Shown here in pieces: positions 1-11,962 of a stretch of 64,000 bases of DNA. The notes under the pieces were generated by a model. It saw nothing but the letters and a program-made list of their open reading frames with translations, was not told where the DNA came from and ran no database searches. The number at the start of each line of letters is the position of its first letter. Positions within the stretch are counted from its first letter, which is position 1. Source of the DNA: Strix aluco. Lineage: Eukaryota; Chordata; Aves; Strigiformes; Strigidae. Location of the stretch: the NCBI RefSeq assembly GCF_031877795.1, contig NC_133935.1, forward strand, positions 53,821,330 to 53,885,329, read 5' to 3'. The position numbers and the translations under genes are program-made.

Positions 1-520
1 TTCCTCAGTTCCCAAGAAAAGTCCATATCCTTTCTCTTACATTGATCCCCCCTTTCCACATTAAATGTGTTTCAGGTATAACTCTATCAATTTAGACAGC
101 ATGTCCAATTCAAATAACCTAATCTCCATGCATTTCAACTGTATCTTACTGACCAGACAAGAAGGGCAAAGAACAGTATCTGTGCAGAGGGACAGAAGAG
201 ACATTTGAGCTTTGTGAATGCAAACCCCGGTGTAAATACTGATGCAGGATGAGAGACTGTAAATAGGTAAGCTAATGACACACTTGTGCTGATTTCTCAG
301 GGTTGATTTCTTCATTATTCAATATTATTGTTATCTCAATGACTCAAATGTCATTACTGATAGCAATGGCTGTTACTAACTTCCCGTTGTCTTACTGCAT
401 AATCTTCTTTGCTCAGTACTGAGACAAAGATTTGCCACATCTAATTTAAATGTTCATCATCCAGTCTAAAACCTACCTACTCAGGTGGGTTTTTCATAAC
501 TAGTGAAGTATATCTAAAAT
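1..520. other. Single-copy non-coding sequence, no gene seen
   Basis: AT-rich sequence with no recognisable gene or repeat. The only open frame of note (61-315, minus, 84 codons) has no domain-like content. A donor-like AG|GTAAGC lies near 266 on the plus strand without a convincing partner. Confidence 0.5.
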
Positions 521-666
521 ACAGAATCACAGAATCATCTAGGTTGGAAAAGACCTTGAAGATCATCCAGTCCAACCATTAACATAACATTGACAGTTCC
601 CAACTACACCATATCCCTCAGCAGTATGTCAACCCAACTCTTAAACACCTCCAGGGATGGGGACAC
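521..666 (-). repeat. CR1 LINE 3'-end fragment (antisense)
   Basis: The left edge is two copies of the octamer ACAGAATC (521-536), the reverse complement of the short tandem repeat that ends CR1 elements. It is followed by the antisense 3' untranslated and C-terminal region (a 'ggttggaaaagaccttga' block, then 'atcatccagtccaacc', then 'ctccagggatgggga'). Similarity fades after about 666. CR1 copies are normally 5'-truncated and lack target-site duplications, which fits this 146-bp piece. It is a dead insertion with no coding capacity. The right boundary is uncertain by about 10-20 bp. Confidence 0.9.
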
Positions 667-2884
667 ATACACATATCTAATTAATGATACATATCTAAGT
701 ATCTTTGAAAAACTTGCTCTGTGAAAGTGTCAGTTTCTCTCTCCTCATATGAAAGAAGCTAAATGGCTATCTTTGTTAGTCTAGTTCCCCTGTGTGTTCC
801 TAATTTAGCTTTGACAGCTAGAGTTAGGAAAGACAGATTCCATACTAAAACATTAAATTGCCTTTTAGTCTTATATTCAGTGACCTGTTATAATTAGCAC
901 ATGTAATATAAGTTCTTCCCAATTTTCTTCTAAAACTAATTATTCTAAGCCATGAGTTGCCTGAGTAATTCATACCTCAGCATTGGTCTTTCAGAGCTGT
1001 GCCAGCTTAGTGAAGCAATGCAAACGAAGAATCGTGTGTCAAGTTCAGAGGCATATTCTGTGATTCTAAGACAGAAACAGCAAAAATACACATTAACCAA
1101 CTTTTCACAGGAAGGCCAAGTGAAAATACAGAGCAAAGAGCTGTTCAGAAAAATGGCTCCAAAAGGTGGGACCACCACCAGCCTAATTAGCCACGTACCT
1201 CCTCATTGAGCTCCTCTCACTAATAACATGAATTCAGACTACAATTATGTAAGAAAAGGTTTCACAGTATATTTATTTCCAATGCCCTTTTATTATAAGG
1301 ATTTATTTTCTTTTGGCTAGTGCTCCCAATTTCACCACTGAGTAGGACACAGGGTATTTGTAGCTATGTATGTAGTAAGGATCCATGCTACATCCCTCTT
1401 GTACTAACCCTTAATCATAAAAGGGATGGCAAGCACACCAAACCAGTGCCTGACCAAAGCTCAGTTCACTTTTCTAGCCCCAGTCTTCACTCCAAACAGC
1501 TAAGGGAAGACTTGAGTCAACAAGCAATGCACACAGGCCACCTGTGAACACAACACTTCTAGCAAAAAAGTTGCTACACACTGGGTTCCTAAAAGCCACA
1601 ACAATAATGTGGCACAAGAGGAAAACAAGACAGCCTGAGGTCATCACTTCTCTCTGTAACAGCAGAAAGTGGGCTATGTCTTGTGCCCAGGGGGCTTCTG
1701 TGTCAGGAGGGTCTGGGTCATGTTGGGTACAGCTGGGATGGGGATAGAGATGGAGATACACTCAACAAGGCAAGGAAAGAGACTACTGGGAAGGGTTTCC
1801 CTTAGATACTATATCATCATTGTTATGCACAACTAATACTTCCCCCAAGTAATTAATAAACATTAATTAGCAATATATATAACATGATATTTCCATTATA
1901 ATAATCAACTGTATTAATAATTAAACTTTATTGGCATTCCTATTTAATGTAAATAGTACAGGAAAGATTACTCAGTTGAGATTTTTGCATGCCTGGATAG
2001 TTCTGTCCAGGACAACTTTGCAGCTAGCTAGCTTGGCTCTAACTGGGCACAAATACAATTATTTTTTTTAAAATTATCATTGCATTACTTGAAGGAAAAT
2101 AGCTGTAAAAACAGATTAAGGCAATCCTGGGTCTAGAACACACAGGGTGACTTGGCCATCTGTTTTTAGTGCAAGACCTTACCCTGCATTATAAATACAC
2201 AACTCCTGTTGCAAATAGCAGGGTCAAACAAGTTCTTCGCAAACTCTGCAGCAGCTGGACTGTGGAAAGGTCAAGCATGTGTGCAGTGGGTCTTACTGAA
2301 AGATCACAAGAGATGCAAATATGAATCACCTTTAGCGTGGTCTGCACCATTTCTCCCTTTGGAAAATGATCACTAAGTCCCTCTGGCCAAACTTCTCCCC
2401 CTCCACCCTGAGTGCAGAGAGAGCAGGATGAGCAGTCAGTGCACTTCACTGGTGGCTTTCCCCATAGGACAGTGCTCCAAGAGGTGTCTCATGCCAGGAC
2501 AGACTGTGGGGAGGGTAACACAGCACAGCTGGGTCATACAGGGTCCACAGATACATTACAAGAGTAGCCAGTGTATCTTCCTTAATTCCTTTCTGTTTTT
2601 CTTTAGGTATTATTACTGCTTACTTTTTAATTCAAAATGTGCATGCCACCTACATTCCCTGAGCTCCAAAAAACATATACCTTCATACACATTAATATGA
2701 AAAGATAGTGGGTTTTACACTTACCTCATCCTCTGCCACCTGAAATCTAACACATGGGTTTAAGAGTAGAAATAATAAACACATAGGTAATTACTTCAGG
2801 ACTGAGACTCAGCTCATTGCTGTCCATTAACAATATTTTTTTCAAACATGCAGGAATGCCCCCAAGCACTGCACATCAGTGTAT

Positions 2885-2899
2885 AAAAAAAAAAAAAAA
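2885..2899 (+). repeat. Poly-A run (15)
   Basis: Uninterrupted run of 15 A after GTAT, in AT-rich sequence. No retroposon body is recognised upstream. Confidence 0.9.
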
Positions 2900-3809
2900 C
2901 ATAAAATCAAAATAAATTTTTAAAAAATCCGAATATTATTTCAATTTATGAATTCCAGGAAACTTCATTTTGCTGTTAAAGTTCAGTACCGTACCTTTAA
3001 AATCTGCTTATTATTTCTAACTGAGTGTTTTAGAATGGGACCTATAAGATTCCCTGGCCAACAGGCTACTGAAGTTAGACTTTTCACTGTATTTAAGGAA
3101 AAGTAACTCGAATTAATGACAAATTATCTGAGGGCCATCAAGCCAAAGAGTTGATATGGTGTAAACACCTGCTGAACCAGAGCTGAGCGTAGATATCTCA
3201 GTGGTCAGGTGACCCAGGCACCTCGCATCACAGTCCCTGCTGGTCCCCAGGCATGGCCGGAGGCACTGACCCAACATAGCCATGGCTCGGGGCTGCTCTC
3301 CCCAGAACATTCTCCCAGCAAAGCCATGCTAACCCTACAGTCAGGCATCACTTTCTGCCTCCTGGTCTGCCTGGTGAAAAGACCACTCACACCAAATTTA
3401 TTGTCCCTCCTGCCTGGCGAGCATCACCTCCCCACTTCTGCCAGAATAGTTCATGTGAAGCACTTCTTATTCCAGGCATTTCTTAATCCACTTCTTTGCT
3501 CCAGGAAAGGTCTGTCAGGTCAAGTCAAACCACCCTTTAGAAATGCTGAAGTGAAGCAGAGCAGAGCAGGGAACACCCATGCAAACTACATTGCTGGTGA
3601 GAATGAGCAGGTCAGGCATCTGCACCACCAAACAACACAGCTCCACGCTGATGGGAGAGCCCATCAAAAACTCAGAGTGGGAAGGGTAACATCTAGGAAG
3701 GTCCTCTGTTACTGTAAGCACTCTCTGCAAAGCATCTTTTGTGTTTGTTTTACTGGAAATACTTGGTGAGAGAAAATGCCTTTGAAAGCAGCTGATGCTT
3801 TCTGGCCTT

Positions 3810-3861
3810 TTTAATCCTGCTGAGTGCTCTGTCTATTTAATCCTGCTCAGTGCTCTGTAAG
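3810..3861 (+). repeat. 26-bp tandem duplication, two copies
   Basis: The 23 bp at 3810-3832 recur at 3836-3858 with one mismatch (TGCTGAGTGC versus TGCTCAGTGC), giving a 26-bp period. It lies outside any recognised element and looks like a small local duplication. Confidence 0.85.
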
Positions 3862-6157
3862 TACCCTTTCTACTGAGCCAATTGTTTCTGCACCTATTTG
3901 AAGATTAAGCACTACTTGAATAATTGTGAACTGACTTCCTTTTTAAGGTAGACAGAATTAAATATCTAGGTATATATCACAAAATAATATGTATAAAATA
4001 AACTCGAATGGTTGCATTGAATAACAGAAAATTATAGAAATAGACAAAAAAATCAGAACATGACCAATAAACTGAGAAGTCAGAAAACCACATTTGTACA
4101 AAATTTGTTTAAATCTCAACAAACAACAGTGTATAATAGACAAATTTAACATATTTCCAATGGGAATATTTTCCAAACTATCTGTTGACCTATTCCCTAA
4201 AGCAGGGTGCTTGAGAAATTGGAAGGAAAAGGCTTTTTTTCTCTGAGGATGTAGTGAAACTTTTCTAGCCTCCTCCAAGCCAGGAGAATGGGCAGAAAGC
4301 AACTGAACTGGAGGTGATCCTTTTCCCTTCCCTCCCAGTCTCCATTGTGCTGTTCCTGCCCCTACACCTCCAGCATGCACAGGAGTGGTGATGAGTGCCA
4401 GGGGTGGACCTCAGCCATGACTCTGTAACTTGGTTTCATCCCATTGCCTGCCAATGGCAGAAGAGCCATTTGCCCTTATCGTCCACACTCAGCCAACAAA
4501 CACACAGCTACCACATGTGGCTCACGAGTCAGCTGGACAGGGACTTTAATTTCATTACACTAGATAGAAACCCAAGCTATTCCTATGAGCTCTTTTCAGC
4601 TGCAGAGACAGTCATCCCACATGCAATCATAGCTAGACAAATTTTTTATTGAATAAGGCCCTCAAAGATAAACAACTTTGCTGTTAGTGCAGTGCAATGA
4701 AAATAAAATTGATGGCAGATGGTTGCCAATGTGTCTTGTTCAGACACTTCAGATAAACATAGGGAATGGCAGAGAGACACAACAAGTATAAAACAAAAAT
4801 TGGTGGAAATGAACAATGTTGTGGATTTGCCGCTCTCTTACAGACTTCTTTAACCATGGGAAAGCCAAGGTAGTTGGAAATTTATGCCTTTCTGCTTCCT
4901 CCACTCTAAAAATTTTGTTTAAACAACCTTTACATACAAAACAAAAGCCTTGACTAAAGTAAAAACTTTCAATATAGAAGTCTAGAAACATGAAATAGAA
5001 GTATAACATAATATGCCTCCTGCACAGAAAAGAAAATAATAGAGAAGAGACTATTGTTATTGCAAGAGTTTATTATTGTCATTTAAACCACTAGGGCTGT
5101 GTTTTTGAGTCATGTTGTCCAATTGTTTGGACATATATTTTAAGTAACAGACTTTAGAGCAGAATGGAAAAATAAATATTTTTGCACGCATCTCACACAA
5201 ACAAAGACTAACTCCATTGAAGGGCAGCATCTTTTATTGATTTATTTTATATTTAATTGAACACAAAATCCACTTACCTTTGTTAATAAGGAGATCATAA
5301 AAGACAAGAATATGAGATTTAATATTCGTGTATGTGCCTATGCACATTTAAGTACTGATTTTATTTCAGCATTTTACCATCATCTGTCTCAGTATTCCAG
5401 CAAGCCATGGTCAGCCCAGCCAAAAGCTGCCTGTGATAGGAATTGCGAGGGGTTCCTGGCTAACAGCATGCTGTGTAACAGCACATTTTCTTTTATCAGT
5501 TTTAAAATGGCTTTTTTTCAATTTCACAGTAAGTTGCCTCATCCTTCTACGATACAGTTGAATAGGAGTGCTATTCTTGTACCACCCATTACATAATTTT
5601 GCCAGATCTCTTCTTTAGACTACATTGGTCCTACTCTTTTCAGAATCTAGCACCTTAATTTTCAGCTTTAATTGCATCTGTCAAACAAGTTTCTAGATAT
5701 ATCTCAAAGATCTCTGAGAGCAGCTTTTCTTCCTGTAACTCCAGCTTCCAATACCAAGCAGAGGAAAATCACATTTCTTCATTTCCCTCTTCATTACTCC
5801 TCTTACCTCTGTGGGGGGAATCCCACAAAAATATGCTAGTTACTCCACTGCCCTATATTTTTATGAGAACAGAACAAGACTTAGAGGCACTCTTCCAGCC
5901 CCACTGCTGTCTGACATCTGTGCAGTGCCATCTGCAGAGGTGGCATCCCATGGGAATGCTATCAGACATCACAACCCACTTCTAGCTTCAGATCCCTCCC
6001 CACCACAGAAAAGAATGGGGCAAGATGAGGATTTATTGTCATGAGATAAGCCAGAAATTTATGGCAAGTAGTATGTTTGATCATATGTCAATGATCAAAA
6101 ATCAATTATAATGATAAAACAATGAAGGAATGAGAATGCAAGACAAATAATTAGTAC

Positions 6158-6210
6158 AAAAAAAAAAAAAAAAAAAGACCCATATTGTGAAAAGTAAAAA
6201 AAAAAAAAAA
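6158..6210 (+). repeat. Two neighbouring poly-A runs
   Basis: 19 A at 6158-6176 and 15 A at 6196-6210, separated by a 19-bp spacer. They may be tails of old retroposed sequence, but no body is recognisable upstream. Confidence 0.85.
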
Positions 6211-9200
6211 TGTATTACAGAGAACCGCTCATTTCTCACAAAGCATTGTGCATTCTTACCATTACTCTTTCATTATAATCTACTCAGGTGAATAGACCCC
6301 CAGACAACCTGCAAACTACATGCTATGCCTTGCAGCTACCAGTTGTCTTGAGGACTCAACTTGGGGAACATCAGAGCAGGGTCTATGCCGTTGTTTACTG
6401 AAACAGGGTCTCTGCTGGCTGAGTTTCTACTCCATAGTTGAATAAAGGACAGGAGTGCCTGCAAGTCCCCACTACACCAGAAGGTACTAGTGCAATTCCC
6501 CAAACCAGGATGACGCTCTAGATGGAGGAAGACTGTGGAAAAAAATATGTATTTTTCAGGAAGAGTTTTTTCCATAAAATTTTGGGGATTTTTTTCCCTC
6601 CCAGTACTACCCCAAATCCTGCAAAAGCTGGAAAGGATGACTGACTCTCTCCTTCCTCTCCCAGTGATGCTTTCCTTATCTCAGGGGATTTTATTTTTTT
6701 ATTTTTTTACCACTACTAAAAGAAATTAATCAAATTAAACCAAAACTTCAAGATAAAATTGCTAACCACCTTGTTAGGAAAAGTTAGCAATTACTGGGAA
6801 AAACTTTTTTTTTCCCCTCAAAGAAGACAGGACTGCTTATGTTACAGCTTTATTGGTGAATCATTATTCCTTACCCTCAAAGTAGTGTGACAGTTTTTCC
6901 TACCACACACTTGATTACTAACAGGTTTTATGCTGAAATATTCTGTGCCTTTTCCCCTTCCCAATTATTAGTCTGAGTGTAGCCTGTTTCATTCTTCATG
7001 ATGATATGAAGTGCTACCACCTAACATGATCAGCTAAGAAATTTTTACATTTTTAATTCATTAGCAACTACAAAATGTAGTATTTTCTGGGTAGCTTAAA
7101 AACTGAAATTTTCGAAAATGTAGAATCAAGGGTTTTAATTATTTCTAGTGAAACAGGTTATTTTCCTTTTTTTTTAAAGAAACATCATAAATCAATGTAC
7201 TTTCAGCGATGTCCATATAAAACAATGCAGTGATTCTGATGAAATCAAAGGAGAGAAAAATCATTTCAGTTTGGAAAGTGAAGCATTTTACTTTGAAAAA
7301 TGTTGACATTAACCATTGTGAGAAATGGTTTTGATTACTGTTTTAAATCTGCAAAATAACAAAAGCTCACAAAATATCTCAGTATCTTTTTAGTTTCTTT
7401 TTTTTCCCCAAACCATTTTTCTACATTTTTTCACTCAAAACATGCCCTATTACTCTGGCTTTATATAATTATCCATACAAATGCTTGTTTTTCCGGTCTC
7501 TTTCTTTGCTGCTCTCTTCTAGCTCCTGGCTGTTGACAGAAGCAAACAGTAGATATGGATGCCAAATAGAAAGTGTGGGCTCAATAACCTTATCAAAAAA
7601 GATAATTAAAATTGTTTTCTAACCTTCACCCAGCACTGTTTTTTTGTAAGACAGTGATAAAAGAAATCAAAGCTAAGCTGATGCTAGTCCAAATATGTTT
7701 TTATGCTAGAGCACTGATACCATCAGTTCCTGCAAGTGTGGTGACTGTGGTTTGAAAAACCTAAAAACCTATGGTCTGTGACAGAAGCTTTTTGTTTTTT
7801 CTTTTCTAGGAGAAACATTTTTCCCCAACGCCTCATTCTTCAAACTACCAAAAAATTATATTATGCTTTTTTTCTTGAGTTATAAATGCATGAAAACTGA
7901 CATTCTGCCAGAGAGAAACCCCATAAGTCTTAAGCATAGCTCAAACCCTTTATCTTTCTCAAAGAATTTTTGCTCTGTTGGACTATCAAGTCTATTTGTC
8001 TTTTGCTTTCCTAGGTGATCTTGCATCTATATTGTCAAGCCTCATAATGAGGAGTCAGAGCAGAAACTAAGAAGTTCTACTTAAAACTTAGACTTTCTGC
8101 CACGAAGCCTGGTCCTGCTGTTGTACCCATAAACATCTATAGATGCAGCCTATCTGCTTGCTATCCTGAGAAATGCAAACTTCTCAAACTGCCATAGGAG
8201 TTTGTTTCAAGAAACACCCAGAAATACCATTTTATAAAGAGCTTGGGAATAACCCTGTAAGCTCCGCAGAGCAGTCTTGGAAGGTGATTTCAAAGATCAC
8301 AGCAAAGCATAATCAAGGACATCTGAAAGAGGTCTGTAAAAGCAAATGCCTGCGTTAGAACTTTTTTTTTTCTAATTCTGCACCTGGTTACAACAGCGAT
8401 ATCCTATTAAAATCAATGGAGTTTAACAGAAGAATTAGACTACAGCATTTTTGAATAAAATAGTCCATATTTCAGTAATATGTGAGAGATATTGAAAGCA
8501 TCAGTACATTTCTGAACATACAAATGTGTGTTTTACTTTTAACAGACTACACTTTGCATTTAAATTATTTTATCCACTTCAGTACTTTGGGCCTGATTCA
8601 TCTTTTGTCTGTTTTTATTCAATGAGATCACTTGAATAGAAATACAGATTCGATGACACTGAAAAGTATTGTGAATTTCTATTCATTTTGCAGAATTTTG
8701 ATGTCAGAACATACCTTAGCTTATTTCTCAAGGTGTTTTCAAAGTGAAACAACTGAGAACAAACCCTTGCTAAGACTTTAATAAAGAACACGCTCTTGTT
8801 CTTTGTTACTCCCCATAGCAGCAACTTTTTTATGATTGCAAATTCTTACCGGTTTTCTTGGTTTATTGTCCATGGCCCTATCATCTTTACAGAAGCTACA
8901 GATTTCATTAACTCGGTATATAAGCCTTATCTCTTCTTATTTTTTTAAGTTGTCTGTGTGTAAATATTACTGTCCCTGGGGAAGAGTGGAATTGCTTGTG
9001 TTGAATTTAGTGCATCCATAACTCCTTCAGCTTTGTATTGGAACAAATACAGATGGAAAATTCATCTTTCAAGGTCTTTACTGCCTGACTGGGCTGGGAG
9101 GAGAGGGCATGGGGCAGGGGGGATCCTCCTCACATAATTTTTCCTCTGCTCACTTTTCATTTTTTCTTGTATTTGTCCATTTGCTTTCTCCTACTTTCTT

Positions 9201-10477
9201 CAGGCAGCTGGTGGTGCATGGAGGCAAAGGTTCACCAGATACTCTGAGGTAGCAAAGAAAATGCCTCAAGTGCTTGGCTAGTGCAGTTTCTTCTCCCATC
9301 AGGGCTGAGAAGGGCATGACTTTGGCGACTTTGAGGCCTTACAGTGCTCCATGACCTTGGTTCACCTCATCACAACCTCCAGGTGAGTACATTTCAGCCA
9401 TGCCACAGGGGCAGATATTGCCCCCGGGGAGCAGATCTCCCCTGAGCTCTGGGAATGCAACCAAGTTCCTGGAGCAGGAGGCAGCTATCCCCATGCTCCC
9501 AGTGTAACTAAGGGAGGGAGGCAGGCTCCTCCACACAGGAAGTTGTCAAAGCATCTCAGTTGGGAAGCTGCAGTGAATTGATGTCCCAAGGCTCAGGTAC
9601 CGCCTGACAAGTCAGGGAGCCCAGGGACCCCAGGAACTGCACACTCACTGCCAGTCTTCCCTTGTGGGGAACGCTGTTTCATTTGAGTACATACATTTTG
9701 ACCTAACCACTGCTTTTAGTCTTAATATAACATTTCAAAAGCTTCTAAGTGGGTTTACCAGCTCAATTGCTTTGGTACATGCCACACATAACACTAGGGG
9801 CTGTTTTTAAGAGTCAGTCTGAGAGCACTGGGTAGTTCCTTTGGTAGCACTTAGACTATGCAGATAACCTGCAGGCATGCTGCATTCTGTGGATGAAAAG
9901 TCCCAGTGATTTTTTTTCTGTATCTTTAGTGAGAGAAGGTTGAAGGAATTGGAAGGGTTGTTCAGCCCTTGAGAAGACAAGACTGAGGAGGAAATGGCAA
10001 CAGTCTTGCAAAGTGTGCAAGATCCTTGAGAGGGAAAGTAAATAAACTCTGTTCGGTGACCACTGTGACAAGAAGGCACATTAATGGGATTCTAAGGCCA
10101 ACTGTTGCTGAAGTTTCACTTAGATATCAAGAAACTCTTTCTAATAATAAGACCACTGGAAATGTTGCCAGGAATGATTTAGGTACAGTTAAGTCCACCT
10201 AGGGACAAAGAGACAGACTACACAGCCTCTGAAGATCCTATTTTACAATTAATTCATTTGAATTAGGCATTATGGCTTTTAACGTACAGGGGTTCAGACT
10301 GGATGTCTGTTCTGTCTGTTCTGGTTTTTGACTCTATTTAACTGCGGAAATGAAGAAATCTGTTTCTCAATCTGTAATTTGACATAAAACCTGCTTCAAA
10401 ACCTCATGCCTGAACATTAACTACAGGAGCACCAAGGCTGCTCAGACAGAGCCTGTTCTGGCTGTTGTTGAATTACA

Positions 10478-10997
10478 GAAACAGTGGCAGAAGCACAGAA
10501 GGGCTGAGGCTTGAGATGATCTAGTGCAACTCCCCTGCCTCAAGCAGGGTCACCTAGAGCAGGCTGCCCAGGACCATGTCCAGACGGCTTTTGAATATCT
10601 CCAAGGATGGAAACTCTACAACCTCCTCGGGCAACCTGTGCCAGAGTTTGACCACCATCCCAGTAAAAAGGTGTTTTCTTGTGTTCAGACAGAACCTCCT
10701 GTGTTTCAGTTTGTGCCCATTGCCTCTGGTTCTGTCACTGCATACCTCTGAGATTATCTGGCTTCCTCTTCTTTACTTTTGCTCACCACATATTTATACA
10801 CATTGATAAGATCACCCTGGAGCCATCTTATCTTTAGGCTTAACAGTTGCAGCTATCTCAGCCTCTCTTCCTGTGTCAGATGCTCCCATTCCTTCATGCT
10901 CCTTTGCTGGAATTGGCTCCAGTATGTTCCTGTGTCTCATGTACTTGGGAGCCCAGCACTAGACCCGGTATTCCAGGTACGTCTCATCAGTGCTGAA
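10478..10997 (-). repeat. CR1 LINE 3' portion (antisense, about 520 bp)
   Basis: Antisense CR1 covering the 3' end and much of the C-terminal part of the ORF2 reverse transcriptase. Recognisable antisense blocks are 'caagcagggtcacctagagc', 'ttttgaatatctccaagg', 'caacctgtgccagagtttg', 'gttcagacagaacctcctgt' and 'cattgataagatcaccctgg', ending near 'gtctcatcagtgctgaa'. Several small indels and substitutions show an old, inactive copy. The 3'-terminal octamer repeat is degraded, so the left boundary is approximate. Plus-strand open frames of 75, 76 and 122 codons between 10524 and 11147 lie wholly or mostly within this antisense CR1 and are not genes. The CR1 subfamily differs from that of the 34514-34722 copy. 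Confidence 0.92.
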
Positions 10998-11944
10998 AAC
11001 AGCGGCAATGAGAGAAATAATCAAAAGGAACGTAATGTGGATGTGAAGTTCAAGAAAAGACTAATTTGTATGAGGCTGCCACAAGTGTCCTTCTTATTGC
11101 ATGGGATCAATCAACAAGATTTAGCTGTGATGATATCATGTTTGTAAAGATACCTTTCACCAGCTGACTATGTTATCATTCATTATCCTGAAGGAGAGCA
11201 AGATAAACTTAACTGCTCTTTCAGAAAACTTTCTCTTTTCTGAGAATGTAATTTTTTTTATATATATTTATTTTTATTAAAAGGACTTCCTATTTTTTTC
11301 CTAAACTTCCCAGGGTCATTATTAAAAAAAAATCTTAACAGACACCCATTACTTGAAAGGAAATCTTGCTCCTCATCCAATATTGAATGAACCATACAAT
11401 CAGCCACTAAACTGCAGTATCTTGCCCAGGGATATTTCATATTGTATGTAATACCTCACTGCAAGAACACTTTCCTCTTCCCCATCTCGTTAACACACTA
11501 GATGTCCAGAGATTTTTTTGGAGTTTGTAAACCACTTACAATTGAATGACAAAATGAGTTCCTAAATGATGAGAGCTGGTTGCGAAAGAATAGACAACGG
11601 TTCCTAAGGAAGAGGAAGAGGATCCCAAAAGTATGTAAAAGCTTAGAGCAAACAAGTCCTCTAGACAATCTTTTCTTTAAATTAGACAGGAATGTTTAAT
11701 TTTCTCGCAAGGGTAAAACATTTTTCATGCTGTCAACCCAACATGTGAGCTATAAAAATAATAGATATTCTGTCATCCTATCTGGCTATGCCCCAAAACA
11801 CAAGGGTTTTAAGAAGAAATGTACTTGGAATTAAGCCACATGATTGGTATGAACATCCCTCAAGACCCAAAATAAGCTTATGAAAGAAATCCAGAGGTAA
11901 TTAAAATACCATAGAGCATTTTATAGTTCCATTTATGCCCTCTT

Positions 11945-11962
11945 AAAAAAAAAAAAAAAAAA
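11945..11962 (+). repeat. Poly-A run (18)
   Basis: Uninterrupted run of 18 A; no associated retroposon recognised. Confidence 0.9.

Larger units (their letters stand above)
667..10477. other. Gene-free stretch with simple A/T tracts and a small tandem duplication
   Basis: No recognised gene. It holds poly-A runs (2885-2899, 6158-6176, 6196-6210), an AT-rich block with several TAATTA-type sites (about 1840-1930), and a 26-bp tandem duplication at 3810-3861. The longest open frame (3209-3769, plus, 186 codons) has no recognisable domain. A noncoding exon-like segment at 9303-9382 (plus) has a good acceptor (TTTCTTCTCCCATCAG) and donor (CTCCAG|GTGAGT) but stops in all frames, so at most it could belong to a noncoding transcript. 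A possible 15-nt micro-exon on the minus strand is at 2725-2739. Confidence 0.5.

Noticed and set aside
3209-3769. 186-codon plus-strand frame.
   Set aside because: Composition resembles translated noncoding DNA, there is no domain, and overlapping minus frames of 61-71 codons occupy the same sequence.
9303-9382. 80-nt plus-strand segment with strong acceptor and donor.
   Set aside because: All three frames contain stops, so it is not coding; it could only be a noncoding exon, with no other support.
10524-11147. Plus-strand frames of 75-122 codons.
   Set aside because: They are the antisense translation of the CR1 copy at 10478-10997, with the last one running slightly past it.
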